The position numbers and the translations under genes are program-made. Source: Peromyscus leucopus (Eukaryota > Chordata > Mammalia > Rodentia > Cricetidae). Taken from it: a stretch of DNA of 64,000 nt. Positions 21,483 through 33,292 of this stretch are shown piece after piece. The notes under the pieces were generated by a model, which did no database searches, was not told where the DNA came from, and saw nothing but the letters and a program-made list of their open reading frames with translations. How positions within the stretch are numbered: position 1 is the stretch's first letter; every line of letters begins with the position of its first letter. Where the stretch lies: contig NC_051064.1 of the NCBI RefSeq assembly GCF_004664715.2, positions 114,252,240 to 114,316,239 of the forward strand, in the 5' to 3' direction.

Positions 21483-22364
21483 GAAGAATTCCATTTCAGT
21501 TAATATGATGCTTTCATTTTATTTCTTTCGTTAGCTCATTGTAGTATTGTTTTGGAGCATAGTTATGGTGTAAATTATATTTCAATATCACAATCTAATT
21601 TTGAATGATGTTATAGTAGTTCATATACAGTATAAGAACCTCAGTAATGCACTTCCCCATCGTCTCCTCCTAGCCTTTATGCTATTATTGTTATAAATTG
21701 AACTTTTACATGTTTTCTAAATCCTATACTGCATTTTTATTATTTTGTTTGAACAGTGTGATGTCTTTGAAGGTTATTTAAACAGTAAGACCTGTTCTTA
21801 TATTTTTTTATAGAATTAAATAACAAGAGTCTTAAGTTTTTTGGATGCTCTTCATTTTGATGTGGTAGATGCCTATGTCTGCCCTCACATCTAGTGTGCT
21901 TTTCTTCTACCTAAAGCGCTTCCTTTACTACTTCTATGAGTAATACATTTTTAAAATTTTAGAATCAAAAAATTGGATTATGATGTGCATTGGTATGGTT
22001 CTCTTTGTGTTTCCTGTGTTTAGGGTCTATTGAGTTTCTTGAATGAACAAGTTTATATCTTTTCCCCCAAATGAAAAAATTACACCTAGTTTTTCTTTGG
22101 ATATTCTTTTCTCTCAGTCCCAACTTTCTTTCAGATTCAAGTTCCATGTACATCATGACCATTTTAGTTGTTTCATGGCCCACTAATGTTTTGCAGGTTG
22201 GGAAAGTGGGATATTTTTTTTCTTCTCTTCATTTTTTTCCAGACAATGTTTATGGCTCATTACTGCATTTTCAGTTGTACTGGTCTTTTTATCTGTAAAC
22301 CTGTTTCCATCCAATATTTGCGCTAATCTCTTATATTCTAGTGTTCTCTAGAAATTTGATTGGA

Positions 22365-22365
<1 letters not shown>
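21483..22365. other. No recognised feature
   Basis: T-rich unique sequence. Frames of 60-75 residues here have no supporting context. Confidence 0.45.

Positions 22366-22407
<42 letters not shown>
22366..22407 (+). repeat. (TG)n microsatellite
   Basis: About 20 uninterrupted TG units. Confidence 0.97.
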
Positions 22408-22408
<1 letters not shown>

Positions 22409-23243
22409 GATATTATGTATCTTTGTAACTTTTGGAATACAGGGAATCCAGTTATAATTGTTGTAATGTCAGTTTCTGATAATTTATGAGTTTTGTTTTT
22501 TAAATTACTTTTTTCTTTATGATAAACGTTTTCTTGCACCTTTGCATTACACGGGTTTTTGTTTGTTTTGTTTGTTTGTATGTGTATGTGTGTGCAATCA
22601 TTTATTGGGTTAATGAACTTTACAGTGTTAGGTAATGGACATTTCTTTACTCACTACATTCTTAAATTTTGTTCTAAGATAGAGTTACATTACCTGAAAG
22701 CAGTTATATTCTTTCAAATTCTCCATTTAACTTCACTGGGTGAGACAACATCAGTATTTTATCAGATGAAGTTTCTCCACTAGTGAATCAGGAAGTCCCT
22801 TCTGAGTATTTCTACCTCAAACTCTGTGGACTGAGAGATTTCTAGGAATAGGGATTGCTTACCAAGCTCTATCCTCAGTAATACACCCAGGCATCCTTGA
22901 CCCCTAGGCAGTTTTCTCACATTTAAGAGCTGACTGATGCTCTGTATAACTTTTAAAGAGGATTTCTGGCAAATGTTTAATTTTTTCAATTGCTCTGGCC
23001 TCGCCAGTTCTCTGAACTCCAACTGAGTGTCTGTCTACACTCTCACCTTCTCTCCTCAACTTAGAGAATGCACTGCTTCTTTTTGGGTTTCTCTACCCAT
23101 ATGCCAGCCTGAAAACAACCCTGACATCAGCTATGGACTCTTAGGGCTCAACCTATTTATTTATGTCTTACAATAATCACTGACATCCATTGTCTTATTG
23201 TTTACATGTTTTGCAAAACAGTTTCTCATTCATTTTTTTCTGG

Positions 23244-23246
<3 letters not shown>
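22408..23246. other. No recognised feature; TTTG-rich stretch at 22556-22595
   Basis: Unique apart from a short simple stretch of TTTG/TATG units. Confidence 0.45.

Positions 23247-23295
<49 letters not shown>
23247..23295 (+). repeat. (TG)n microsatellite
   Basis: About 24 TG units. Cysteine/valine and histidine/threonine frames arise from it. Confidence 0.97.
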
Positions 23296-23297
<2 letters not shown>

Positions 23298-23429
23298 CTT
23301 TGTTTTGTGGTGATGGTGTGCAGGGGAGGGAGCATTGTTGTTGTTTCAAATGAAAGGAAGGACAGATGTGAACTCTGTCTCAGCCCAAAGTAGAAATTCT
23401 CCAAAATTCTTTATCATGGCATTATAAAC

Positions 23430-23720
23430 CCATCCTGATGGAAACTCCAATTGCATCTTCTCTTCACCTCCTTCTAATCCCTCCTACTCACCTTCTGTTC
23501 TGGAACACTGCATACACCATTGTGTAGCATATGTCTACGCCCTTCTTCCATAGAGTCATGGCCCTTCACTATCACCTTCTGACTAGTTCCTACTCATTCT
23601 TCACCATCAGATACCTCCTCTTATTTACCTTTTCAATCCACTCCTAAACCAGGTCCTGAGTTTTATATCTCAATATCAGGATTATTACTCCATGCTCTCA
23701 GCTGTATTTAATAGAGCCAT
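23430..23720 (+). mobile_element. L2 LINE fragment, probable
   Basis: Pyrimidine-rich sequence with 'cttctgttctggaacactgc', 'cctactcattcttcaccatc' and 'agatacctcctcttatttac', in the order of the L2 3' region. Strongly diverged. Confidence 0.5.
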
Positions 23721-23877
23721 GGATATGCATTTTAATATGTTATGGGACTGTTTGGAAATGTTAGCCTAAGTAATATTAAAGAAGTTTATTATTTTCTATC
23801 TTCTGAGGTCCAGGTGCATTGTGAGTCGCTAAGAAGGGATAGGATAGTAGTGAGAAAACTGAGGCTCAAAGTAGACT

Positions 23878-23960
23878 GTTTTTGAAACAAGGATTCTTTA
23901 TGTAGCCTAGGATTTCACTGAGCTTATGATTCTCTTTCAGTGTCTCAGACTTCCTTTTGT
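23878..23960 (-). mobile_element. Decayed B1-like fragment
   Basis: 'tgaaacaaggattctttatg' and 'tagcctagga' fit the 3' half of B1 in reverse. Short and diverged. Confidence 0.45.
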
Positions 23961-24584
23961 AAGATAAGAACATACTAACTGTTGCTTATTGTTCAGTGGG
24001 TAGACTAGAGTGTGACAGAGACCTTCCTTATCCAAACCTCCATGAGAAGGTAGAAATCTATATATCAGAAAGAGAGCTATGTTTATTGCCCTAGGCCTTT
24101 CTCTCCTTTAGTGTGTAACCTTGTTCAAGTGACTTTCCAAGTCTAAACCTTTACACATCTTAACAATGTAGAGGTTAGTCTCATGAAATTTGGTTTGATT
24201 ATACTCCTCCCCATTTTCTACTTCTGACCATGACTACATCACCCTTCCTTGAGTGAATTCTTTCTTGGGGAATTCCTACAGCCTCCCAGAACACATTTTA
24301 CCATTATTCTATTGTATGTTCTTTCCTTGAATGACCCGGATGTGGGAGTTTCCTATCAGTTTTTGATAATCTCTTCTGGCTTGCCTAGCCCATATAAAGT
24401 GTTTAGTACTTCTTTTCTGTGGTTACTGTTTTTATATCTGTCTTTAGATCAGAACTCTGTGGACCTTTCTACACCCTCTCTCTTCCTCATTCCCCACTCA
24501 TGTGGTTAGCAGTGGTTAGTTCTTCTTGCTTCTATCCACTTAATATTTTTTTCAACCAGACTTCTTTTTCTCTACTCCTAAAAT
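23961..24584. other. No recognised feature
   Basis: Unique pyrimidine-rich sequence. The 80-86 residue overlapping frames at 24249-24664 look like compositional products. Confidence 0.45.
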
Positions 24585-24705
24585 ATAGGTGTTATTATTA
24601 TTCCTTTACATATAATAATTCAAAAACTGGAACAAAGAAACTAATTTATTTGCCCAGGGACTGACAGCTAATAAATGGCTGAACCATGACCAATACCTAC
24701 ATTCT
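24585..24705 (-). mobile_element. MIR SINE fragment
   Basis: 'aggtgttattattattcctt', 'gaaactaatttatttgccca' and 'gacagctaataaatggctga' match MIR in reverse. Confidence 0.75.
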
Positions 24706-25339
24706 AACACACTTGCTTCCTGATTTCTAATTGAATGAATAAATGAATGAATGCACTTGTGAAATTACTCTGCCCTTCTAACACTTCTACTAATTTTTAC
24801 TTGACAGAAATGTAGCATACCCCAACCACAATTTTGCTTTGTTTCATGGCACAATAATTTTGTTTAACTAAGAAATAAGCAAGGTCCAGATGTCCCCTGC
24901 AGGATGCCTGTCAATAAAGTCATTCCAGTGTCTTTGCACATGCTGAGTAGCCCCCTAGAACCTGCTTGTCCTTTTTTCCCTGGGAGCAGCTGTAAACCTG
25001 GAAGCACCTGCCAAGCCAAAGTCTGAAGGAACAGACTGTTCTCAGCCTCCTCTCCTAAACCCTCTAGGAGGTTGCTATTTGCATCATCTTTTATGCATAA
25101 TTGGGATAATTTATCTAGGTGACAACAGAAGTGGAACTGTGGAATTTTTAAGTATCAGAATTATTTGGCCTCTGTAGGGATATCAAGGAAAAAGTTAAAA
25201 TTTGTTATTATGTTAAAAATTATTTCAGTCTCAGGAATGTTCCATTGGGTGTACAACTTATTCTTAAATAATGTCTATATAACTGATCATATTTATTTAA
25301 AATAAACACACATACACAAGAACAGCAGTGGCAACAGAA
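24706..25339. other. Unique sequence with candidate regulatory element at 24890-25125
   Basis: Repeat-free. 'ctatttgcatcatc' (near 25074) and 'tatgcataattggg' (near 25092) are two close POU/octamer-like sites, with 'gataatttatc' following. The part around 24950-25070 is GC-richer. The regulatory role is inference only. Confidence 0.35.
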
Positions 25340-25760
25340 GTTATTTGCTTTTTCCTTTGTCACTCTCTTGTAAAGCTCTTTACTAATTCCTTACTTTGTG
25401 CCGTGGTTGTCTGGCTCCTGTTCAACTCTCCAGTCTTAGTCCATAGTCCTCCTGTATTTTCCTTCCAGTCCAAGTGAACTTCTCATCAGGTCTCAGATAT
25501 ACCTCTCTATGTCCTCCATATGCCAGCTCTTCTATGTGGGATATTCTTCACCACTTATCCACTTATGAACTCTTGGTCATTGTTCAAAACCTGGATCAGA
25601 TGCCAACTCTTCTCCAGTCTTCCTTGGTTTCCACCTTCACACCAAAATAAAACTGGTCATTTTCCTGCACACACTTTGCTATCATACCTATCATGTTGTT
25701 GTAATTTTTTGGACTTTATTGCATTACTTTCATTGTTGGATTAATGTCAGTTCTGGGTAT
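25340..25760 (+). mobile_element. L2 LINE 3' region
   Basis: 'ttactttgtgccgtggttgt', 'tatgccagctcttctatgtg', 'cagatgccaactcttctcc' and 'actttgctatcatacctatc' follow the L2 3' consensus order. Confidence 0.65.
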
Positions 25761-26024
25761 ATGCTTGTAATTTGAGAAATCTTTTTTGCTAAACTCTGAT
25801 TCCAATGAGTACTGCTAGAACTCTATGCATTTCAGGACAAGAACTGAAGAACTTATGGAGGGGTGGTTGAGGAGTCTAAGAACCAGAACAAATAATTCCT
25901 CAAGATTACACTGTACATTTGATGGCATTACTCCATCATTAAGTCCATGTCTTTGCCTTGTGAGGAACTCATTATTTCCTTTTGCAAGGTTTTTGATGCT
26001 CTTATGTAACATCTTCTAATATAC

Positions 26025-26250
26025 AGGATATAAACATGAACTCTTGAGCCAGATGTTCTAAGTTTGAATTCCACTCAACAACCACACTGTTCACTGTTGA
26101 GAAATTTATACACGATACATCTTATATTTCTTAGTTTTCTCTAGATAAAATAACGATAATTACAGAACCTATTTCATGGGGTTATTGTGAGGAATGAATA
26201 AGTTATATCTGTATAGTCCCTAGAACATTTAGAACATACATAAAATATAT
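26025..26250 (+). mobile_element. MIR SINE, near full length
   Basis: 'gaactcttgagccagatgtt', 'gtttgaattccactcaacaa', 'ttatttcatgggg'-type sequence near 26170, then 'gttattgtgaggaatgaata'. All main blocks are in order. Confidence 0.9.
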
Positions 26251-26385
26251 TTGGAAAATGCCTTATAATATGCCAAATAAGGAATCAAGCTTAATTCAGA
26301 TTTCTAAAGAAAAAGAATGTCTGGAAAGCATCAAAATGAAGTTAGGAATGAAATCTCATAATGTATTGCATGATGATCTTTTAAT

Positions 26386-26388
<3 letters not shown>

Positions 26389-26438
<50 letters not shown>

Positions 26439-26568
26439 ACCATGGCATGTGTGTGGAGAGCAAAGGACCACTTGCTGGTGTTGGTGTTCTCATTCTACCA
26501 TATGAGTTCCAGGGATAGAACAACTTGACAGGAAGCCTTATATCTGCTGAACCATCTTGACAGCTCTG
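26389..26568 (-). mobile_element. B2/B3-type SINE carrying an expanded (TG)n tail
   Basis: About 22 TG units at 26389-26434 are followed by 'ggagagcaaaggaccacttg', 'ttccagggatagaacaactt' and 'gctgaaccatcttgacagc', the reverse of a B2-superfamily SINE. The microsatellite sits at the element's 3' tail. Confidence 0.8.
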
Positions 26569-26570
26569 CC

Positions 26571-27368
26571 GTTCTGTTCTTGATTGGATTCTAGTGTTGC
26601 TGAATCCATAAGTAAAAGAAATCAAGCAAAACCAAAAGGAGCTGGTGAGAGCCTTCTCCATCATGTTATTCCATGAGTATGCACAGCAACTACAATAGAA
26701 GGAGGACCAAAATGTCATCATGGCTAGGAGTCAGATTTCCTCTCAAACGAATCTAACATCTGCAGTTGTGTAAATATTAAACAGTCTTCACAGAGAGGTA
26801 ATAAACTCCCATTGCTCCATACATTCAAATAGAATATTAACAGCCACTTGGAATCTCAGATGCCTATAGTAAGTTTAAGCACAAAGAGGCTCGTTGGAGC
26901 AGGTAGGTTTTGCATCGTTTATATATATGATGGAAAAGACTGATTGGGAAGAAGCATACTAGGACTGGAGTCCTATAACATATTGCAATATATATAATTT
27001 CCCCCCTTTCCCTGTCTCTTGCTAACTTCATGGATGGTTTGTTGAATTTCTCTGGTCTCTCTCTGTTTTACAGACTTCATCTGGTATCTTGGTCTCTGTG
27101 TCTCTTTACTCTGTGTTTTAAAACCATGTTGGTTTGGGGAAGTCATAGTCCAGTATGACATGACTTTAACTCCTTACATCTGCAGAAATTATGTTACCAA
27201 GTAAGAGCACATCCTGAACTTTCAGTAGCTGGGAATTCTAGTGTGCAGGTAACTTAACTATCCAGTCCACTTGTATTTTATTTTCATTCCATGGTCCCAC
27301 ACCTTAATCTTATTGTGCTAAAATATTCAGAAAAGTTTGAAATGAAAATGAAGGTAAAGAATTATATC
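26571..27368. other. No recognised feature
   Basis: AT-rich unique sequence. Confidence 0.45.
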
Positions 27369-27412
27369 AGAACTGGGTGTGGCTGTGCATGCCTGTAATC
27401 TCAGGATGGAGG
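27369..27412 (+). mobile_element. B1 5' fragment
   Basis: 'tgggtgtggctgtgcatgcc' plus 'tgtaatctcaggatgg' is the first third of a B1-like SINE. The rest is absent. Confidence 0.55.
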
Positions 27413-27534
27413 AGGTAACTATCAGTTTTAGCACTGCCCATCTCCTTAGTCTATCCCCCACATCTAACTGTGAGTTTAGATTCTCATATATAGGATTAAA
27501 AGTTGACCCTCCAAGCCATTCTCTGATGTAATTA

Positions 27535-27600
27535 CCTTTTCTTAAGACAATGCCTTATTGTGTAGCCCAAATACTCACAATCCTCCTATATCTATATTTT
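27535..27600 (-). mobile_element. Decayed B1-like fragment
   Basis: 'gacaatgccttattgtgtag' and 'cccaaatactcacaatcctc' resemble B1 in reverse. Confidence 0.45.
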
Positions 27601-28139
27601 TTTAAAGTGTGCTTTATTTTTCAGTTCAAAGTCTCCATGTTTGTATGAATATGTGACTGTGAATATGGGGGACTGTGTCTGACAGCTGTCTGGCTAGCCA
27701 TTGCATGACAATGGCTTGGGGACCTACTGGGAAATTTTCCATATTGAGCATCAAGGCAATTTAAAAAGAGATTTCTGAGGAAGGCATCCATTTAGAGCCT
27801 TTACTAAATGCTCTCACAGCTCCTCTCTGTGGCTATATTTTTAGCTCCTATAGCCATTAAAGTTGAACATAATTAGAGGAAAACAATAGCTAAAGCGAAA
27901 AAAACACCATCTCAGCATTTTGCAAAGAGTAGATGGGGTTAGAGAGAAGAAACAGCTGCCCACTGCTGCATTTATATTTAGAATCTACCTGGGGACGGTC
28001 TGATAGACAGAGCAAGTTTAGTCAATATGGAGAAGAGATGGAGAAAAAATATATATAGTTTTTTAGCTGCATAAGTAGCAATCTATAATATTATACAGAT
28101 ATTTCAAGAATAACTCCTATCTATATAAAATTCACTGCT
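27601..28139. other. Unique sequence with candidate regulatory element at 27760-28010
   Basis: Repeat-free. 'gctatatttttagctcc' near 27833 matches the MEF2 consensus. 'acagctgcc' near 27951 is an E-box. Several TAAT/ATTA cores are interspersed. Function is inferred from motifs only. Confidence 0.35.
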
Positions 28140-28338
28140 AAGAACTCTCTTGTAATGCCGGGCGGTGGTGGCGCACGCCTTTAATCCCAGCACTCGGGAG
28201 GCAGAGGCAGGTGGATCTCTGTGAGTTCAAGGCCAGCCTGGGCTACCAAGTGAGTTCCAGGAAAGGCGCAAAGCTACACAGAGAAACCCTGTCTCGAAAA
28301 AACCAAAAAAAAAAAAAAAAAAAAAGAACTCTCTTGTA
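28140..28338 (+). mobile_element. Young B1 SINE with perfect target-site duplication
   Basis: The body begins 'gccgggcggtggtggcgcac' at 28157 and the A-tail runs to about 28323. The perfect 15-bp duplication 'aagaactctcttgta' is at 28140-28154 and 28324-28338. Intact CpGs and low divergence suggest a recent insertion. Confidence 0.97.
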
Positions 28339-29429
28339 TACAAAACTTAGTTACCATAAAAAACTGCGTAATTTTCATTTGAATCTTTATGATCAAAAAT
28401 AATTTTAATCTTTGAATCCATGTCATCTTGTAATCCACTGGATCTCCTTACATTATGCATCCCTGCCTGAACAAATTTTTAAATAATTTAAACTTCTTAG
28501 TAAATCAAATGCACATTTGATCATTGACATTTCACCAAAATTTAAACGTGTAAATGGCTTCATATTCTTCTTTCATTAGAACTTTTGAGTTGGTTTATTT
28601 TCTCTTCCCCCATCTTAATCAAACTTTTGGGCTAGGTTCTCATGTACTTTATACTGTGTCACAATATAGGTCAATTCTTATCACTGTTGAATTTTTAAAT
28701 TACATGTTTTTATTAATGTCCATCTTCCCAATATACCATAAACTGAGGGCAAAGGAACTTCTACATATGTGCTTACTTTTCTCCTTCTACCTCGCCATTC
28801 CTTAGAACAACTTCCTATACATAGTAGCCACATAATATGCATATCTTGAAATAATGAATATACTGAACTAATAACTTAGAGTTTAGAATATTCTGTGATA
28901 CTAATTTTACAAATCACAGATTTTTTGTAAGATGCCAATAGGTGATTAAGGGAAAGCAGAGCTTATACACAGACATACAGGCTACTCTCTGTGTCCAACT
29001 ATAATGTAACATTTCAATTTGGAGCCAAGGTATGTTTAAAGTATATGTAAGGCTAGTTTTTATTATCCAGATTTTTCCAAGACAGATTACATCATTTTGA
29101 TAGTTTACTAAATAATCTCACAACAATAATCTCCATTTATATAAGATTTTCACAGATTTTCGTCAACTATCTTTTTATTGTTAAGTAAATTATTTGTCTT
29201 TGACTTGAGAACAAAGGTGTTTTACTCTTTATCCTCAAAGCAAGAACAAATATTTTAAAAATTGAAAATATTGAAACTATTAATTAATACAGCTAAGCCA
29301 CCACCTTATACACTGACGTTTGAGGTCCTGTTTACAAGGACATGCTCCTATGCCAGTGAGGACCATTTAGGAAAACTAAATTACACTAAGAATTTCAATG
29401 GAGGAGATTGAATATGAAAATTGATACGA
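28339..29429. other. No recognised feature
   Basis: AT-rich unique sequence with no coding signal. Confidence 0.45.
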
Positions 29430-29603
29430 GCCGGGCAGTGGTGGCACATGCCTTTAATCCCAGCACTTGAGAGGCAGAGACAGGCGGATCTCTGTGAGTT
29501 CAAGGCCAGCATGGTCTACAAAGTGAGTTCCAGGAAAGGTGCAAAGCTACACAGAGAAACCCTGTCTCGAAAAAAAAAAAAAAAGAAAGAAAGAAAGAAA
29601 GAA
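29430..29603 (+). mobile_element. B1 SINE with (AAAG)n tail
   Basis: The body is 29430-29570 ('gccgggcagtggtggcacat' to 'gaaaccctgtctcg'), followed by A14 and five AAAG units. The flanks are too A-rich to define a duplication securely. Confidence 0.95.
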
Positions 29604-30327
29604 ATTGTTAAAAGGTTGGAAGTCTAAAAGAGAAAAAGGAGATCACTTAGGTAAACCAGAAATAATAAACACATGAAGCTGCTCTCACGGGTAGGATTAA
29701 AGAGCAAGGGAGCAGTTGGAGTTGTGGGGGCCTAAGGGACTTGAACATTGCATTCAGATCTCTAAGGAGGGCTTATTTAAACGTCTATGGCTAGTACCAC
29801 TAAGAGAACATGAAGATTCCTGTTCTAGAAGTGCAAGAAACTGAAAGCTGGAGCCAGTAGCTACTTTTGAGGTTACACTGAGAAAAATACAAAAATTAAA
29901 AATGTAAACTCTTCCTCCCTCTGACTCTAGTTTCTTTTATGATTGGTAGGGCCTGACACAAAGAAAGATGCCAAAAGCACCTGGGAAGTGAAGTTATCAA
30001 CAAATAGAATAAAGAAAGATAGGTAAATTACTGGCATAACCTATCTCTCTGTTCACTTACTGTTTATATATTCTTACTTTAAAAAACATAGACTAATTTC
30101 ATTCATTTTATAAGATGCAATCCATTTTTACGTATGTAGAAATCATCTCCTCAAAGAAAGAAAATACAGTTTCTCTTGATAAAGAATTAAACGTGATAAA
30201 AATTGGACACTTGACTGAGAGCAAGTAATCGTGTGACCTTAGCTCTCCAGTATCATCTAACACATCCAGCCATACTATAAAATCAGTTAGTCATTAACAA
30301 GTAAAATTAATTTAAGAAATATAATGA
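29604..30327. other. No recognised feature
   Basis: Unique sequence. Confidence 0.45.
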
Positions 30328-30529
30328 GGATCTGGAAAGATAATTCGGTATTAATAGTATTTTATACGCTTGCAGGGGATATGGATTGGACTTGGTTCCA
30401 ACACTGACATGGTGACTCACAACCATCTATAACTCCAGTTGTTTCAGGGGATCTACCTCCCACTTCTGGTCTCTATAGGCACCAGACATGAGCATGGTGA
30501 ACAAACATGTATGCAAGCAAATGCTCATA
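30328..30529 (+). mobile_element. B3-type SINE (B2 superfamily)
   Basis: 'aggatctggaaagataattc', 'gtgactcacaaccatctata', 'actccagttgtttcagggga' and 'cttctggtctctataggcac' follow B3 in the forward direction. It ends directly at the target duplication of the following LTR. Confidence 0.85.
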
Positions 30530-30949
30530 CACATTGTGCTGGCTAATTTTATGTCAACTTCACATAAGCTAAAGTTATCTGAGAGGAGGGAACCTCAATA
30601 AAAAGCCTCCACAAGATTGTGTTATATGCAAACCTGTGGGGCATTTTCCTAGAGATTCATGGGTGAGGGCACTGCCTATTGTGGTTGGTGCCATCCTTGT
30701 GCTGGTGGCCCTGTGTTCTATAAGAAAACAGGCTAAACAAACCATGGTGAGCAAGCCAGTAAGCAGCACTCCTCCATGGCCTCTGCATCAGCTCCTGCCT
30801 CCAGTTCCTCCCCTGCTTGATTGCCTGTTCCTGACTTCCTTCCATAATGAACAGTGTTATTGAAGTGTAAGAAAATAAACCCTTTCCTCCACAAGTTGCT
30901 GTGATCATGGTATTTTATCACAGCAGTAATAATCTTAACTAACACACAT
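30530..30949 (+). mobile_element. Solo LTR (family Z, copy 1), MaLR/ERVL-like
   Basis: LTR 30535-30944 (410 bases) starts 'tgtgctggcta' and ends 'aactaaca'. The perfect 5-bp duplication 'cacat' is at 30530-30534 and 30945-30949. TATA-like 'ctataag' is at 30718-30724 and AATAAA at 30874-30879, consistent with a forward LTR with U3-R-U5 order. The 5-bp duplication suggests ERVL/MaLR or ERV3; I do not name the subfamily. Copy 2 lies inverted at 53455-53872. Confidence 0.9.
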
Positions 30950-32471
30950 ATTCAATAAAAATATTATGATGTCTAATTGTCTAATGCTATAGCAGATCTT
31001 GAAGGCAGGAGTACTTCCCATGAACAAGCAGCTTGGGTTCCTACAGCATTTTTTCTATAAACATTGTTATCTCTCTTTTAGTTAACCCTATCCTCTTAAA
31101 AAACAATGTGAGAAACTGACTCTTCAATCAGTAGAATCTTGGGTCTAGTTTATAAATGATTCTGTATGACATCATGGTATCAATCAGATGGCAAGGTTTT
31201 GCATTCCTATATCAGAAGTATATCTGGGGATGAAGAGTAAAAGGAAATCATTCTAGTCATCAGAACACTAGCAGCACATGGAGTTGTCCACTTGGTTGGA
31301 GGAGAGGACCAGGCACAAGTACACATCTTCTCTGAGTTGTAGCCTAATTATGAGGATTTTGAATGAGCAAGGTTAGACTCTTTTTAAGGAAAACTATTCA
31401 AGAGGTATAAAGATAGAATTTTATTGTGATGGGCAAAGTGTGAATATGCTGTATGAATGCTAGCCAAAAATAACCTTATGCAGAGGATGTTCCCAATAGT
31501 CACCTTTAGGTATTAGTCCATTTCCTTATCTGGATATGTTAAGTGTTTCCTTGATTATTCATTATGCAAAGAGGCCATGCCAGCAGAGGTGGAGACTATT
31601 CAAGATCTCTACACAGGCTTTCCATGATCTTTCCTAATCCTCCAGTAGTAGAAATTTACAATGATACTCTGATATAGTATCATTCCTATTTTGTCACTTT
31701 GTGGCCATTTTATTATAATAGGCCCCCTTCTATAATGAAAGGGTAATAATTTATACTTACTAGAATGCACATTTATTATGGATTTGAATTTGCTTTTCTA
31801 CAATAAAGTTTCTGCCAGAACCATTGCTAATAGGTTTATAGAGCCTCTTATTCTCTTTCTAATATATCTTATGACATTAATCCTGATTTTTTTTTTTAAA
31901 AAAGAAGCCCCTTTTTAAGATATGACAATATGGGATCACATATATAGTATGTGCTTGTCTTAATGAATACCTCTTTGTGAAAAAACACCTGGCTTGGTAG
32001 ATTTGTGGAATCTGTGGCCTAAGGTTCAGTTCTGCTGCTAGTTGGGATATCAAATATTTGGGATTCTTTTAAAATATGTCATATGTGCTTCGAAATAATG
32101 ATAAATATAAGATGCTGTTTTCCATAAGACCATCATAAAAGCATCCAAGACATCAAGGGTGGAAACGACATGGATTCTTCTTTTATTAAGCTGAATAAAC
32201 ACAGAACTCTTGTTTCTCAGCTTTATACCTTTGGCCTCCATAGGCTTCGCTGGTCTTAGTTACTATAAGGCATTAAAACACAATACTAAAAGCTGAGGCA
32301 ACTGCTAGCCATGTCGTGCTTCTCATGCTACAAATTAAATAGACAATAAATCATGCTACTGTATTGATTGTGATGAATTATTCATTTAGCAAGTGAAATG
32401 TGGGTTGTATAGAAGTACCACAAGAAGTACCATTGGAATGCCGCAACGGTACTTGTACTTTCGTTCCTGAT
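30950..32471. other. No recognised repeat; possible conserved part near 32160-32400
   Basis: AT-rich unique sequence. The last 240 bases have several ATTA-type cores ('aataaatcatgctactg', 'gatgaattattcattta') and may be regulatory, but this is weak. Confidence 0.4.
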
Positions 32472-32674
32472 AAAACAAGTTAGTGAGCCGGGCGGTGGTG
32501 GCGCACGCCTTTAATCCCAGCACTCGGGAGGCAGAGCCAGGCGGATCTCTGTGAGTTCGAGGCCAGCCTGGGCTACCAAGTGAACTCCAGGAAAGGCGCA
32601 GAGCTACGCAGAGAAACCCTGTCTCAAAAAACCAAAAAAAAAAAAAAAAAAAAAAAAAAAAACAAGTTAGTGAG
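32472..32674 (+). mobile_element. Young B1 SINE with perfect target-site duplication
   Basis: The body starts at 32488 and the A-rich tail runs to 32658. The perfect 16-bp duplication 'aaaacaagttagtgag' is at 32472-32487 and 32659-32674. The minus-strand frame at 32386-32718 is its antisense translation. Confidence 0.98.
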
Positions 32675-33104
32675 AAAGTACAGCAACCTGATGTGAGGCC
32701 ATGGAGAATGCAGTCCATTTAGAAATAAAAGTTTGTGTCACATCAGTAGGTAAAAATCATAAAAAAGCTGAGGTATTTGCTCAGGCCAAAAGGGCAAAAG
32801 AATGTATGAGAGAAAAATAGAAGTTATAATTATCATTATACCTCTGTTAGCAGTTCAGAAACACATACTACAGCCAATATATATCTCTGCCTTGCCTTCA
32901 AGAAATATGCATATTTATGTTTATTGCTTTTCTCTTTTACCTTAGTACTTTATATAAAGTTCATTCTGGGGGTTACCTTTACAAGTAATCTTGATGATAA
33001 CCATTTGCTCACACATTTGAGTGAAATGGTTAGTTATAAACATTGATTGTATAGTGCTAGGTAATTTGACTTTGCCTAACACAATGACCATTGGAACTAT
33101 TTTT
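32675..33104. other. No recognised feature
   Basis: AT-rich unique sequence. Confidence 0.5.
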
Positions 33105-33292
33105 CTTATTTTAAATTTATTTATTTTTATTTTATGTATATTGGTATTGCATGTCTATGTTAGGAAGTTGGATCCCCTGGAACAGGAGTTACAGACAAGT
33201 GTAAGCTGCCATGTGGGTTCTGGGAATTGAACCTGGGTCCTCTTGAAGAGCAGCCAGTGCTCTTAACTGCTGAGACATCTTCCCAGCCCAGA
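33105..33292 (-). mobile_element. B2/B3-type SINE
   Basis: 'tttatttatttttattttat', 'gctgccatgtgggttctggg', 'gaattgaacctgggtcctct' and 'gctcttaactgctgagacat' are B2-superfamily sequence in reverse. Confidence 0.93.
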
